Source: Luscinia megarhynchos
Lineage: Eukaryota; Chordata; Aves; Passeriformes; Turdidae
Direction of reading: 5' to 3'
Assembly (NCBI GenBank): GCA_034336665.1
Contig: JAPFBE010000003.1
Span: 66,073,352 to 66,137,351 of the forward strand
Length of the DNA: 64,000 nt
Shown here: positions 25,801-40,800 of the stretch, piece after piece
Layout: the number at the start of each line of letters is the position of its first letter
Numbering within the stretch: position 1 is the stretch's first letter
Translations under genes and position numbers: made by a program
The notes under the pieces: model-generated
Seen by the model: the letters and a program-made list of their open reading frames with translations, nothing else
The model's database searches: none
What the model was told of the DNA's origin: nothing

Positions 25801-28800
25801 ATTCAGTCTCATCATAGTCTATTCAGTGTTTGAGGGAACTTGAACAGAAGATGGTTTTAATGTCCAGATATCCTGCTCTGGCACATGTCTACTTGTTCCT
25901 CTGTGTACTAGCCTCTTTATCTTCTATTTTGTCCATTCTCTGGAGCTGCAGAGACTTCATTGCATCAGGAGTTTTTCTTGCCTTGGGTTTTATGTTGTGT
26001 TAAAAAGGGAGCATTTATGTTTGTTTTTCATTAATTTTTTGCTGCCACTCCTCCCTGTTCTGAATGAAGTTCTCAGCTGTCCTCCTTGCAGATGATCATT
26101 AATTTGTGGTGGAAGAGACATGTCCCTACTTGATACTCTTTCAAGGGGACAGAAGCTAGTTGAATCCATACCTGCACAAGGCCACAGAGAAGCTGAGCAC
26201 AGAAAAATGTAGACAAAGAGGACTCAGAGGAGATTTTAGTCCACAGATACAGAACAACTGAAAGTAGAAGAGAATATGAGTGAGAGAAGAAGAGGGAGAG
26301 CCTGCTGACAGGAGGAAATGTAAATGCAAGTGTTAAAAGCCAGAAACTGAGTCTGAGATTGATCACCAAACTAAATAAATCTTTTGCTGTAGATACTGCC
26401 TTTCCTAATAGTCTCTATGGTGATCTGAACAATGAAATGCAAAATCAGCCTGCTTTGGAGATTCAGCATAGCAGGTATGCACAGGACTAGCTCAGTTGCT
26501 TGAGTGATTCACCAAAATATTGCCAGGCAAGGTTCCTGTGAAAGCCAGCACAGCATGAGTGTTCCCCACTGCCCACTGTCCCACCCAGACCATCCCCACT
26601 GAGGGCTGCTGTCTTCCCTTGGCTTTGTCAAGATGCAAACAGAAATCCTCCTGTGTGTGTTGCAAATATGTCCGTAAGCGATTTGGACAGACAGAGATTA
26701 GCCCTTGGATTAACTGCCTTCTGCAGCTGTCGATTTATGAGAATTCCTGCCCCCAGCTGGAAAAATGTGGCAGAATTCCACTGCAAATAAATCCACTATT
26801 TGCCTTTTGTTAGCATCTCTGTATTTCAGTCAAGTACACCCTCAGTCAAAAAGCTGTATTATTTTAAATCAGCTGTGACAAATCTATGAATCAAAACCTC
26901 TTTCTCTCTGGCAAATGTTACCAGTCACTCCTCAAGAAACTTGCCCCTTCTCATCTTTCCACACATAATGGTATTAACTGGACTTTTGAATATGCTCCAA
27001 AGCTGTGCACTTGATTTCACCCCAGGTCAGTAGGAATATATAGTCACTGCTCCAAAATGTCTGCTCTGCCTGTGTCAGATGAATCATTGCTTTCAGACCT
27101 TCTCTTGATCCCCTGTCCCCCTAACTGGTGACATGTGGGTGGGCTGAGTGCTCTCAACAATTTTTTTTTGGGGCAGTTTTGTTTGTCAGGACACTCAGAT
27201 ATCTGACAAGAACAGTGGGTCATTCAGAATGTTCATGGCTTCCAGAATTTCTACTGATTTCATCAAAAGAAAAGCACAGTATGTCATAGGACTCACACTG
27301 CAGCTGAATTTGTAGTGAGTCACCGTGGCAGAATTTCAGCATCCAGATATTTCATTTCATATTTGCCTGATTTTGCTTCTGATGAAACACAGCATGTTTC
27401 TTTATCAATTAAAAAGAACCCAAAAATAAGCCTTTATTTAATTGAGCTGCAGATTTTGACATTGAAAAGCCTCTGCATTTTCTAAGTGATTCTTGGGCAA
27501 AATGTAATCTTGTCTTTGCTGTGGTTAGAGGCAAAACTTGTTTACTACCATTTCTGTTCATCTCTGCTTTTTCTAAAAAAAAAAAAAATCCCAAACACAA
27601 ACAAACAAAACAAAAACAAAAAAAACCACCAACAACTTTTCATTTAAAGTATATTTACCACTGAATTTATTTTTATTTCTGTCTTTTGCTCTGTGCTCCC
27701 TTCTTGATGTTTTTTGCAATGTCTCTACCACTTTGGCTACTTTAATTGATTCCAGCTTGTAGAAAATACAGGCTAAATCCTGTCAGCTCATACAGTAATG
27801 TCAGTGCAGCCACAGGGATTTGTGTCAGCCAAGAATCTTCTTTAAGGTCCCTTTGGCATATTGCAATGTAGAACAAATTTTAAAAATATGTTTATCCTAT
27901 TGGCTGGTGCCACCAATGCTTCAGCAGTGGTATGCTTTGTAGATATAATTACCACTGCTAAATATTTAAAAGTACGTACCCTTGCGGTTTTTAAGATATC
28001 CACTTTGTGGCTCCACTAAGACCACAATAAATGGATTTTTAAGTTCCTGAGGCTGTGCAGTCCTTTGGTCCATGTATGCAGCAAGTTGTGGAGTTAAAAC
28101 AAAGGTAGAGCTGTCTGATGTGCCATTTTTTCTCTGTAGACAAAATGGCCAAAGCAGTACTAGCCTTTTTTAGCACCTTCCCTCATACTTCACTAGGTGC
28201 TCAATTTTTCCCTCAAACAAGCCACAGAATGAGGATCTCTATTCATTCCTGTACACTCACAGGAGCACTGCACTCCTCAACGTTAACAAAAGAAAGAGGA
28301 ATGCCTAAACCCAAAATTTCACAGCTATATTTTATTTTATGGTTTGGACATGATCTAAAACATCTGGCTGACTCGAAGTGATAAACTGGCAAAAGTTTAT
28401 GGCATCAGTGAGACCTGGCACACTGCTGATCCCAATCTCCAGCTTTTGAGGTTTCACATTTTTTAAGGTTGTGGGCACTCTTGTAAAATTTGGTTTACAT
28501 TTTTCAATTAGACAGGCCTGCAAAGATCTAGTCAGAGATTGGAGATAACTTTACCATCGAAACTTCATATAAAAATACTTCTAATAATAGACTTTTAAAA
28601 TGAGAATTTTTCCAGTCCCAAAATAGTCTTTCTGGTTTAGCACCTCATTTTAGTCTGACAGCCTGTCATATTTTACTGCCTTCATACTGCTTCCAAGAAT
28701 GTGAAGAGCTGTTTGGATGTCATGTAGGTGAAGTTAGTTTGTTCTGCTTTAAAACAAATGAAAAGAATAATGCAGTATAAGTCCGGTTCAAAGTCAAAGA

Positions 28801-31800
28801 AAGGGTACTTGTTAGCAACTGTGGGCTTCATGCTGAAGATGTATCTTTTTTGTTTGAGCAAACAGATGAGAAAAATGTCACAGGATGAAGTTTTTTATCT
28901 AATATTTTTTTAAGGCACACATTCTCTGCATTGCAGAGTAGCTCCTGGAGCTGCCTAAACATAAGCACAGCCCTGCATGTCTCAAGCTGAGGGATGAGAC
29001 CAGGAAGGGCTGTGGGGCTGCTGCTGCCTTGGGAGAGCTTGGAGGAAGCCAGACAGTGGGGCATCAAGTTTGGGGTGCCTCTGATGGGGACAGCAGTGAA
29101 GGCAGTGGTTGCCACTGTAGGAAAGCTCACCTCAGCTGTAGATGCTGCCCCATCCCAGCTGAGCCTGGCTGCTCCCCCTGCCCACACCCCCGTGGCTGCC
29201 TTCTCTGCTTTCCTTTGCCTGCGCTCAGACACACCCTAAGCAACACTGACAAATATTATATTTTATTGTTCTTTTGAGCATCATGGTTATTTATCTGTAG
29301 TTATGTTCCTGAAACATAAATCTTTTTAGATATATCTGGCCTGTGAATTTTATAGATATTTATTTAGTTCTCACTGCAAAACTACGTGCAGCACCAGATA
29401 TTTGCTGTCTTGGATTTTTAAATAGCTCACATTGCTATAGTACTCAGCTACTTCCCTGTCTGTATCATGTGTATCTTAACACCATCCCTACAAATCAGGA
29501 TTCCTTTACTTTGGCCTTTCAAAACACTTTTTTTTTTTCCTAAACAGCCACTGTGGGAATCAGCCCTACACAATTCAGAGCACAGGCAGTCCATGGAAGC
29601 CAAGATGTGTCAGTGGGACTCCTAGCATGGAGCAGGCTTATATTCCTTTCTTGTTAAGGTGTTTGCAGTCTTTACAATTAAAGGAAAGAGGGTGTTGTGA
29701 AAGGACTGGTAACCAGTCTTCCATAAACTTGCTTCAGAGTGACTTTGTTGCCTGTTGCTCACCTGGAGCAGCCCAATTGCATTAATTCAAATATCGAGTT
29801 AAAGCACACAATTTTAACATGTGCCACTTGCTTTTTTTCCAGAGTGAAGATTCAGATGAAGAAGACCTCTGTGCTATCAGTAATAAATGGACTTTCCAAA
29901 GAACCAGCAGACGATGGTCTCGGGTGGACGACATTGACGCTTTGCTTCACCGCTCTGACAGACATGGCTCTTCTGGGGACATTAAAATGAAAAACACGAC
30001 GAGCAGTGAGAGCGTCCTTACAGACCTGAGCGAGCCTGAGGTCTCATCGATTCACAGCGAGAGCAGCGGGGGCAGTGACAGCAGGAGCCAGTCTGGCACC
30101 AGCAGCGCTGCCAGGGAGACCTGCGACTGCCCTGCCCACCATGATGCGGAAAGCACCCTGCTGCAGGACTCCACTGCAATAAACACCGCCCTGTCCCCCA
30201 AGGACGGCCTGAAGAATGAAAATCCAACACGAGCCAGAGCGAAAACCTTTCTAAAACGCATGGAGACGCTGAAAGCAAAGGCTGTGCATGGAAAACTAAA
30301 AGGCTCAGGAAGAACAGGTCCTTTGGAGATCAGTGGACCGGTTCTCCAGTTTGAGCCGAAGTCCTTGAAAGACATGCACTGTGTGCAGATAGTCAATGGC
30401 GATCTCCAAAATCTGGGGCAAGATTCAGTCAAAAGAGGGCTTCCCTTTTCTGCCAAATCCAGCAGTGACAGCAGTCAGTCCGAAAACAGCAGCAGTGGGG
30501 TGAGCACGCCGTGTTTGAAGGAGCGCAAATGCCATGAAGCGAACAAGAGAGGTGGGATGTACCTGGAGGACCTGGATGTTCTGGCAGGAACGGCCTTACG
30601 GCAAGTGGTGGACCAAAACCGCAAAAATGAATATCATTCCCAAGAGAACTTGGTTGTGCACATTCCCAAGGATCACAAGCCAGGGACCTTCCCAAAGGCA
30701 CTTTCCATCGAAAGTCTCTCACCTACAGACAACAGTAACAGTGTGAATTGGAGGACAGGCAGCATCTCTTTGGGAAAGCAGAACTGCTCTACTCCAAAGG
30801 AATCTGGACTGATGGCTTGCTGCCCTAAAGAGAGCAGAATTAGTATTTATGACAATGTGCCAGGTTCCCACTTGTATGCTAGTACTGGGGACCTCCTGGA
30901 CATAGAGAAAGATGTCCTTTTTCCTCAGTTAGATGACATTTTGCAGCATGTCAATGGACTGCAGGAAGTGGTAGATGGCTGGTCCAAGAAGGTGTTGCCA
31001 GGTCTGCCGGCTGGTGATGTGTCAGCCAGGGAATCCCCATCACTGCCTTTCCAGTCGCCTACGCAGATCACTCTCGATTTTGAAGGAAACTCTGTGTCTG
31101 ATGGCCGGACCACCCCGAGCGACATGGACAGAGATGGAACATCCCTGAATGAATCCGAAGCCACTGGTGTTAGGGACAGGAGAGACTCTGGGGTGGGAGC
31201 ATCACTCACGAGGCCAAGCAGGTAAGGAGCAAAATTTTGTATACAAATCCACTAACTGTGGAATACAATATAATGAGGAAGAGGTTCTCAGCATGGGAGT
31301 CAGAAGGCACAGGGTACCCTTACTTTGGTGCTCATCCTGTATGGAGATGGGACTTCCCAGGGAAAAGGGGAACTTTGAGGGAAGGGCCATCCTGCTTACA
31401 TGGAATCAATGCAGAATTGGTTTAATAGAGCAATTGGTTTAATAGAGCAAACTAAGGCATGGATTACATAGTGGGACCCTGTATATGTTGTAGGATCTAT
31501 TTTTAATTTGTCTTCTAAGTTATCCACCCAGGTCTTTATGAATCTGTAGCTTTATGCACTTTCTCAATGCACTGATCTGCTTTAAAATGTGCCCCTTTGT
31601 GGTCAAAGAGAACTTCCCTACTCTGCCTCAGCCCCTTACATGGATAGGATGAAATGATGGTGAACAACTGACTTCATAATAAAGTGGAGTTTTGTTAATA
31701 GTTTACAGACCTGTTTTAAGTCTGAGTGATGAGCTCCTGTTGAGCCAGGTACCAATGGTCCTGGGCAAAAGCTTTTGTGGGTCTAAACTGTTGTATGTAG

Positions 31801-34800
31801 GGTGGCTTAGTAAGTGCAAAAGCAGGGAGAACCTACCTAGTATGTTCTGATACTGGTAGTCCTGATAATACTGGTGTTTTCTGATATACTGTCAGTCTTG
31901 TCACACCCTCGTAGAGGACTCTGCCATGCCATGGCTTGCTGCTGCCTGTGATTGCTCACCACCACCACAAAAGTGAAAGTGAACTGGAGGAAACTATTGA
32001 GTAAATGAGCAGTGCCAAAGTTTTTAGGATCTGAGCCAGAATTTATATTTAGTGAATCAAGAAAATTAAAATCAGAGGGTTTTTTTCTGATGAATCCAGT
32101 GTATAGAGAAAGCACATTGGAGTAAAAAGATGTGTGTGGTTCAATAGCTGAGGAGACACAGGGTTGAATCCCTTTTCAAAAAAACCCTTCAGCATTTAAT
32201 CGCAGAGATATTTGTAGAACCTCATCTCCAAATACCTCGGTGGTCAGGTCAGTCCCCTGGGAGGTGAGGGACTAGGCGTCAAATACCAGTTCTGAGTCAG
32301 GCAAAGATCATTTGTGTCTAAATCTCCCACATCCTGTTGCAAGTGTGTGGGCTAAAGACCATAGCAGGCAGCACTGCTTCCCCAAGTATATGGACAGGAC
32401 CCACAGCCACTTGTGAATCTAATGTTAAAAAGACAAAACTTGGGCACTTCAGAAATTAAAGAGATTGACTAAATTGTTGTCTTTATCTCCAAGGTACATT
32501 TTCTTTCAGTTGGCACACCACAAGCCATCACTTACATGTGTGTTTATGTGTGTTTTATATATTGCCCAGCCCTATCTCACAGCACACCATCTTTTCTGCC
32601 CAGCTAAAGCAGTTCTCTGGTTTTTCTATCATTTCTTTTGCTAAAGGCAATTGCGATGGCATAGTTTCCAAATCTCTCACCGCCTGAGCCGCTCCATTGC
32701 ATCACTTCACATCAGCAACCAGTCAGCAGCCCAGCTGAATCTACTGCAAAAATTCTCTCTGCTTCGTCTCACTGCCATCATGGAAAAGTACTCCATGTCA
32801 AACAAACATGGCTGGACCTGGTGAGTACCACTGGTAACTGGAAGGAGACTTTTTAGAAGAAAATTGTTTCTCCTAATTCTGTTTCTCTGTTAGTAAGTAA
32901 ATTCAATTAGAAGGAACCATTGACTTCAAGTGTAGGATTTGAAACTGTCCCTCTTAATCCATTGCTGCCTAGTGGCTTGTTGGCAGAGTCAGAAATAGAT
33001 CCTGGAAATCTGATTTCATTCCTGTGCTCTAACAGAGAGACAACCCTGGCCTTTTAAACAATGCTACAGTTCCAGAAAAATAAACTGGAGTAGGAGAGAG
33101 TGACTAAAAAGTAGGAAAAGTTTACAGGAAGTACTACCCAGAATTCGTTTGGTGATTCGAAAAGAAACATCTGCTGCTTCATGTGTTTGTTACTGCTTTG
33201 TTTATACTTTAAAAGAAGGGTTAGAGTAGTTATGGGACTTTTCTCTAGAAATCAAAGATGCAGGTTTAGCCTAGGCCTGGACCTGTGTTAGAGGGAGCTT
33301 GCAGCTCTGGCAGATGTGACAGCTACCTGGTCACTCAGGGAGTGGAGGGAAGTGCACGTGGATGTGAATGCTCACAATGTGGCTCCTCCTGCAGCTGGCT
33401 GCAGAAACCTGCATGTTTCATGGTACACAAACCCTGGCAGGCCCCACAGACTGAGGTACACCAGAAATGGAAATGGGCACAGATTAGAGTTTAAAAGTAT
33501 CTGAGAAATAATTGAAAGGATGACAGAATCTTTCCCTAATACACTGAGGCACCCAGTCCAGATACAGGATGAACTGATATTTATATCATGATTTTCATGC
33601 TCAAAGCACCTCCCCAAAATCCCACTGAATTTATCCATGAGCTATGTAAAACAAGTTTTCCTTTAGAAATGGAAAAATAGATACAATAAATTCATGTGAG
33701 ATTCACCTCACTGGCATCAGTCATCAGGAAAACTTAAAAGAGTAATCTGTTATAAATCTAATCTGAAAAAGTCAGCTGGCTGTTTGTGGTGAGAGGAAAA
33801 AGACAGGCAATCCCAAAGCAGCCCATAATATCCAAGGCTGAGGGTTTGGGTCACCCTCCAGAGTGGATATAGAGGTAGTCCAGACAGCTGACTCTTTCTA
33901 ATAAGAGAACTAAAATTCAGTAAGATTAATCCCCATTTCACTGCTCTCCTTTGGTGTACTCCCTGTGGCTAGCTGACATCTGCACTGAAATGAATCTCAC
34001 CTTACCCAAATAATCTCACCCAACTTCAAATAAGCAGACTAGAATACAGCAAATTCTAGGTCCTGCTGTTTGTACAGGGTTTCTATCCTGAGAGATATTT
34101 CTTCAGTTGTTATAGTCAGTCTCTAAGGATTTTTAAGAAAGGATCTGTAAATAGCTGTAGAGTTACGCACTGTACTTCTTCAGTAGGTAATTTAAAATGA
34201 GTTTTTACTTCTTCCCACACAGATGACAAAACTCTTAGTCACATTCAGGTCATGTTCTGCCTTTTTATTTTAATTCCATGGCAGTCATGACTCCCAAAAA
34301 GGGAATCAGTTGGTTCTTGTTTTCATCACAATTTTTTGAAGAAAGCAACCTCACCAACTTAAGTTACTCAACTAGAATAAATAATATAAAACAAGGGAGG
34401 AATCTGACGCATAGGGATTTCCCACCACCATTTCTTATTGTAAAGTTTTGTCAATAGAAATACTAAATCATGTAGCTAGCAGTACAAAGATCATTTAGCA
34501 TGTTAGAGGACTGAACCTCCTTTTCCTTCAGGTACCCTCTCCACTCAGGTTTGCTCTGCCATTCCTGTAAGTCCCTAAAATATGCTTTAAACCTTGTTGG
34601 CTGGATGACACCTGTGTAGTAAAATGTTTTTGTTAGAACTGATTGTTATGCTATATCTTAGAGGCCATCCACTTACAGACATTGAGAAATTAATCAATTT
34701 TGCAAATTGTAAAGTGTCTGTGTATTGTGCATTAAACATTATTTCACCATCTTTATTAGAAAGGCCCTGGTTACCAATTTCTGTCAGTAGTGTTATTCAG

Positions 34801-37800
34801 AAAGTGTGTAAATACTCTGATTTTTTCATGCAGCCTGTTCATGTTGATTTTCAGGTCTGTGCCAAAGTTCATGAAGAGGATGAAAGTCCCTGACTACAAG
34901 GACAAGAATGTCTTTGGTGTGCCCCTGATAGTTCATGTCCAGAGAACGGGGCAGCCTCTTCCCCAGAGCATTCAACAAGCCCTGCGCTACCTACGCAGCA
35001 ACTGTCTAGACCAGGTAGGAAATTCACTCCATGGGCTTGTTGGGTTCTTCTGAAAAGCCACTTTAAGCAAGCAGCAGTGAGAATTTTTGTGCTAAGTGCC
35101 AGGATTATTTGGAGATTATTATCTCTCATGTTGGGCCTCAGTCTCCTCTGGTGATTTGGTAGCTGGTGCCAATATTAAAAGTTTTCCATTTTGGTATTTG
35201 TATCCAGCAAATCTGTTGAATTTTTGTAGCTGTAACAGTCTTGCTGATTTGTATACCACAGTCTACTTCAAAGAATGTTTTGAGATCTTCATGTATATTG
35301 AATGAAAACTGGGAAGAGATCAGGACTCCTCACTTCTACACGTGTACTGCTTATGCTTGTCAGTTGCCATTGAGGGTTAACTGCATTCACCATTTCACAA
35401 GATATGGTACAAAAGGTTTTATTTACTTAGCAAAGACAGAAAAGTCCAAGAATAGAGAGCAAACTCAGCAAAATATTCCAAGTATTCTGTTGACAGAGTC
35501 AGATATATCCAGATAGTTAGGTCAGCAGGGGTTCAATGCCAAAGCCATTATGGTACGTTGCCCTTTTATAGTGTTCTTAGCTACAACAAGCCAGCTGGGA
35601 CACCCTCATGCTCAAAGTATTTCAAATTTTTTATTCCCTTTAGCTACAGAGGGACATACTAATCATATTTTTGCTGTTCTTCCCCTAAGGATGAGGATGT
35701 GTATTTTTATGAGCATAGGACTGGGAGAAACCCCCTGGCTGTTTATGTTCAGTCCTCTACTGTTATTGTGTATATATATATATATGTCATATGACTTCTT
35801 TCATATCTGCCTTTAGATAGCTGTGAGTTTGAAAGGAGCAATCAGCACTTTGCTCTGCAGACTTTGCTGCTTTCCTGGCCCTGAGCACATGAAAAGGGTG
35901 GAATTAGTCTGTTCTGAATCTTCACATTTTCTAATCACCATTCTGGTTGCTGTTCAGGTTTTTTGCTGGGTGACAGTCATCTTCCCCAAAACTGAAATCT
36001 GAAAATTAAAGGCGTTCTGTGAATCACAACCATTTCCCTTGCAGCCAGACACAGGCCCTTCCTATCAGTTCTCTTTGTAAAGAGATCCTGTAGTGGTCAG
36101 ACCTTAACACCTAACTCCACAGTGTCAAAAGTGAGGTGAGATGAGTTCTGCCAGCCATATGTAGTGAGGGAGCTGAGGGGTGGGATGAACAGCTTGTCAG
36201 AAATTTATTAAGAGAGGATGAAAGGGAAAGATGCACAGAGACAAGTGGAAGTGATATATTCAGGAGCTGACATGCCTGGTTGCCACGGTGCTCATCTGGG
36301 TTTGTGTTCTGGGAGAGCCAGTGTAGGAAGAAAACTGATGCAGCAAGCCTGGAATTAGTGATGAGATTGGAGGAGGAGACGCCCAAATAAGAGGAACAGG
36401 AGATGTAAGGATAGGGATGGGCTTGTCAGCTAAGAAGCAGAGCAAGAGGAAGAAAAAAAATAGAGAGTATTAATTGGGAAGAATGTAAAAGGGAGTATAA
36501 AAGAGAAAGAAAAAGCTCTTGAGAGATTTGAGGCAGTTAAAAGGTACTGGAAGTCTCAGACTGCTATCTGCTCCATTTGTGTTTACAGGCTGAGAAGCAT
36601 CTGTGAAGGGCCATTTCAATTCAGCTTTGGTTTCTTCTTGGAGTAAAATTGGGAAAATACTGAATTTTAAAAAAAAAATTTAAAAAAGAGGAAAAGTACA
36701 AATTGGGATCCTTTAAAATATCTTTTCACCAAAAACCTTTCTAGGCAAAAACACTACAGGCTTCTCAGCTTTACAATTACTCCCTTTGTTCCTATGTAAT
36801 TCAAAGTCTCCTAATGCATAGGCAGACACCTGGGCAGCCTCCAGTCTCCCCCATCATCCTGCTTCTGTGTCTCTTCTGTGTGCTGCAGAAGGTGGGCTAG
36901 AGTTCAGAACAGGTGTCAGAGCTTCTACTGCACACACTTGGTCAAGCTGAGGTTGCTCTAAACCACTGCAAGGTCTGGATCTTGCCACTGAAATCCCTAA
37001 ACTGGCATGAGAAGCCCCACATTAGAATATATAATTCAGTTTGATTTGTGAAATAAAAACTGTTTTGCCTTTTCCAACTGCATCTTTTTTTCTGCCATGC
37101 ATCATTTGGCTGCTTGTGGGGAAGATGATCCACACAGCACAAGAATAGTAAAGAGATTGGAGCAGACTAACCTCTGGATTTTTAGATCCTTTTTACAAGT
37201 CTGTAATAATGCATAACAGAGCCTAAAACATCTTTTTCTATTGAGTAGATAACTCTTTTGATTAATCATTATTTTTCCATTAATTAAAAAAACCAAGAAA
37301 TAGGAGTTTTCATAAATGTCTTTAAACTGAGATCAAGAGTAGTAGATTGATGTGCAGCAGGAGATTGCATGGGTGAGATTTGACATCTGACCTCTCAAAT
37401 CAGACTTAGCTGGAAGTTTTTAATGGTTGTTTATACCAGCAAGGACACTTTCCATCAAAAGGAGAGAACTGAGCCTCTGCTCTGACATTTATCTACCACA
37501 GGCCAAAACTTTATTTTTTGAACAGAATTAGCAAGTCTGCCTTCTTCATCTTCAGCACACATTTCTAAGAGGAAAAGGCATTTAAAAAGAAGAGAAAGGG
37601 AAAGGGAAAACCAGATGAAAAAGAGCTGGATGCTCTTTCTTGTATGCTCTCATCAGGAAGAAGAGCAGAGCTTCACTTGGGATCAGAAGTACAGAACAGA
37701 GGGCACACTCCAGTTCTCTACTTCCCATACATAAATTTAGCTCTCAAATGGCACTAAATTCATTAATAAGAAGACATAAAAGAGCTGTCTCACAGCCAGT

Positions 37801-40800
37801 CTGGAGCAGGGATTCATCTCCATATAAGTAATGAAATAAATATACTCCCTCACAGAGCTGTGATCTATGTAATTAGTGTCATTAATGTGCAAGTTAACCA
37901 AAGTCCTAAATACCCTCCAGGTGAGCATGGGAGGTGTTCTAGAGAGAGGAGGGTCCTCTGAACTCTGTGCTGCTTCTTACTCAGAAGTAAAGGGGGAGGG
38001 CCAGAAGGCATTATTCCTGCTTTCCATAACGAATTCCATTATTACTGTTTGTTGTGCACTGATCCATGCAGGAAGCTGCATGGAACACCAGTGAGACAGC
38101 AGTCACAGAGGAGCAAGGATATATAATTCCCGACTGGAAATGTGCCTTTTCCGTAGGTCTCTTTCAATGTTTCACCTTTTTTCCGTCTGCAAAACTGAAG
38201 GGAAGCGGTATTAACACTCCCAAATGAAACACTGTAAACTCTCTTGGGAATAAATAATGTGTTTGAGGCCCAGGAATTCACCCCAGGGGAAATTCCTCGG
38301 GTGGAGAAGGACAAGAAAGGGCAGCCCTGCCTCGAAGGCATCATCTGAAGAATTACCACTTCCTTTCAAAATAGAAAGCAAACAGGATAAAAATGTATCT
38401 TAGTGACACTGCACAAGTAATCCCTCTGTGGCCCCCACTTTTGAACTGGACTTTTCAGTGGGATTTGGGAGAACTCTTGGAAGCAGAGAGCATGAAAGGG
38501 AAAAAACAGATTTTTTTCTTGACTTTAAAGCTCTACCAGGAGGTACTTATCTTTTGCCACAGCATTTATTACTTAGCTAAGCATAATATTTTCTTGTTAG
38601 TCTTCAAAATATATACCTAAATAAACATGAGGGGCCAGATTCTCAGCTGGAGTAAATCAGCAGACAGTCACCCAAGCCAAGCAAGCCAGGCTGATTTATA
38701 TCAGCAGAGCGTCTTGCTTAAACTTCTCAGGCAGCAGAGAAACCACAAGGCACTCTGAACCCTCTCTCTAGGATGGGACAGAGAGCAGCAGCATTATTAA
38801 CCCCTGCAATCCTGCTGTGGGAGCCTGTGCTTGCCTACAAGACTTATAGGACCATCAATTGCATTCTCACATTTTCCTCCTTCATGCCTAGAGTGAATAA
38901 GCAACCCAAGCTTTGGTCATGATCATAATAAGTAAATGTATATAGCACATATATATTCTTCAGGTGCCACTTTCCCTTTTACCAACTCAGTGTGGTGCGT
39001 CCTTAGGTGGGTCTGTTTCGGAAATCTGGAGTGAAATCCCGGATCCAGGCCCTGCGTCAGATGAACGAGAGCTCCCCAGAAAACGTCAGCTATGAGGACC
39101 AGTCAGCCTATGATGTGGCTGACATGGTCAAGCAATTCTTCAGGGACTTGCCAGAGCCTCTCCTCACAAGTAAACTAGGAGAGACTTTTCTGCACATCTA
39201 TCAATGTAAGTTGATATTTCTACATATTTCTATCATTATAAACAATTAGAAATTGTTACGTATTGTATAGTAATATACTGTAAATAATTTTGGCATATCA
39301 ACACTGGATAGGTTTTTTTCTGCTGGCCTTTGAGATATAAAAACCCCTCTGCCCTCAAAATCTTTCACTAACAGGTCTTTAGAACCACCTAAATGTTTCA
39401 GTGTCAAATTAAATGAAAAGACAATGTTCATACCAGCCTCACAATCAGGAAGAAGACAGAAGAACAGGCTGCTGGACATAAAAAGAATGAAGACTCATAT
39501 TTTTGCCAGATTTCTTTAAACTGTGGGCCCATTTCATGCACTTGTATCTCAACATAAGTGAGTCTTCTGGGCATGGAGAAATGGTACTTGACCATGAGAA
39601 TAGGTGTCTCTGTAGACCTCTTCCTTGTTGTGACTTTTGATTATTTGTTTTTTCATAATGGTCAATAAAATGTACAGGAAAAAAACGAGCTGTGTTCATG
39701 TAGATCATAAGATCTATATGAAGAAGCAATAGAGAAAGAAAGAAACCAGGGGATTTCTTCTTTTCTTTCCAGCATAAGCAATCTCCAGAAAAATCTGAGA
39801 CTCAGATACATCAGAAAAATGAAAGTCCCTGTGAATCAGGAAATGACTGTGTATCTCTTCTCCAGACTGAGGGAGAAACTAAACAGTGAGGAAAGCACTG
39901 AACAGCCAGAGGAATGAGAGTTTTTTTTCCCTGACAATGTCCATTATGAGGGCCAGTCAGCCAGCACTCTGGCAGATGCAGCCAGCCTAAGCCAAATAAT
40001 TGGAAGCACTAAAGAGAAGTGTGTCTAGTCTTTCCACTTGCAGACGTTTCAGCTGCCAAAACAATAGAAATTTTAAAGCACTGTATAATCCCCGTGCTTA
40101 AGAATCTCAGATACTTCCTGTCGCTTCCCTCTACTGTAAAAATCTGTCTGTGGCTCGCAGGCACTGATGAATTTACCATCACAGTGTCTGTAGCTGGTAG
40201 AGAAAGCTGGGATTCTGCATGTGAGAGACAGCACTGCAAATAAATTTAGTGGGTTTGGCTGTACGTGATGTCTTGGGACATAAGTTAACTGCAGGAGTTG
40301 GTGCCTAGCCCTGGACCATCATTTCCCCTTCTTCTTTCCTGCTCACAAGTTGTCTGCCTGCACACACATTAGTAAGCTTGTCCAGAAAAGCAACAGGAAT
40401 TCTGGCTGCTAATAAAATGGCAGTCACAATCATTTCCATGGGGAGGAGGCCAAGGAGAAGATTATCCACTACAAGGACATGTTCTACATGTCCCTGGAAA
40501 CAAATCACCTTTAAACTATTGCTTGATGAAAATTTGGGATGTCCCATCTTTGCATAGAAGAGACTGCAAGTAAATTAGCCCCTTGCTAAAGAGAGACATG
40601 GCAGATCTCAGTGGCATTGGCATAAGCAGGTCTGTAGCCAGAAGGGCTCCCCTTTTCCAAGACATGAGGCTGAATGGGGAAACATTGATACCAGCCAACA
40701 GAAAATGTAAAAAGAGGCATGGGCTGACTCTGTAATGTCTGTGGGGTGCTGCAGTGGGAAGTCTGAAAACATCCCTTTTCACTGGTCAGAAGGGGAAAAA

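Noticed and set aside
30018..30722. Several minus-strand open frames opposite the large exon
   Set aside because: They are shadows of the GC-richer STARD13 exon D, whose sense frame matches the family throughout.
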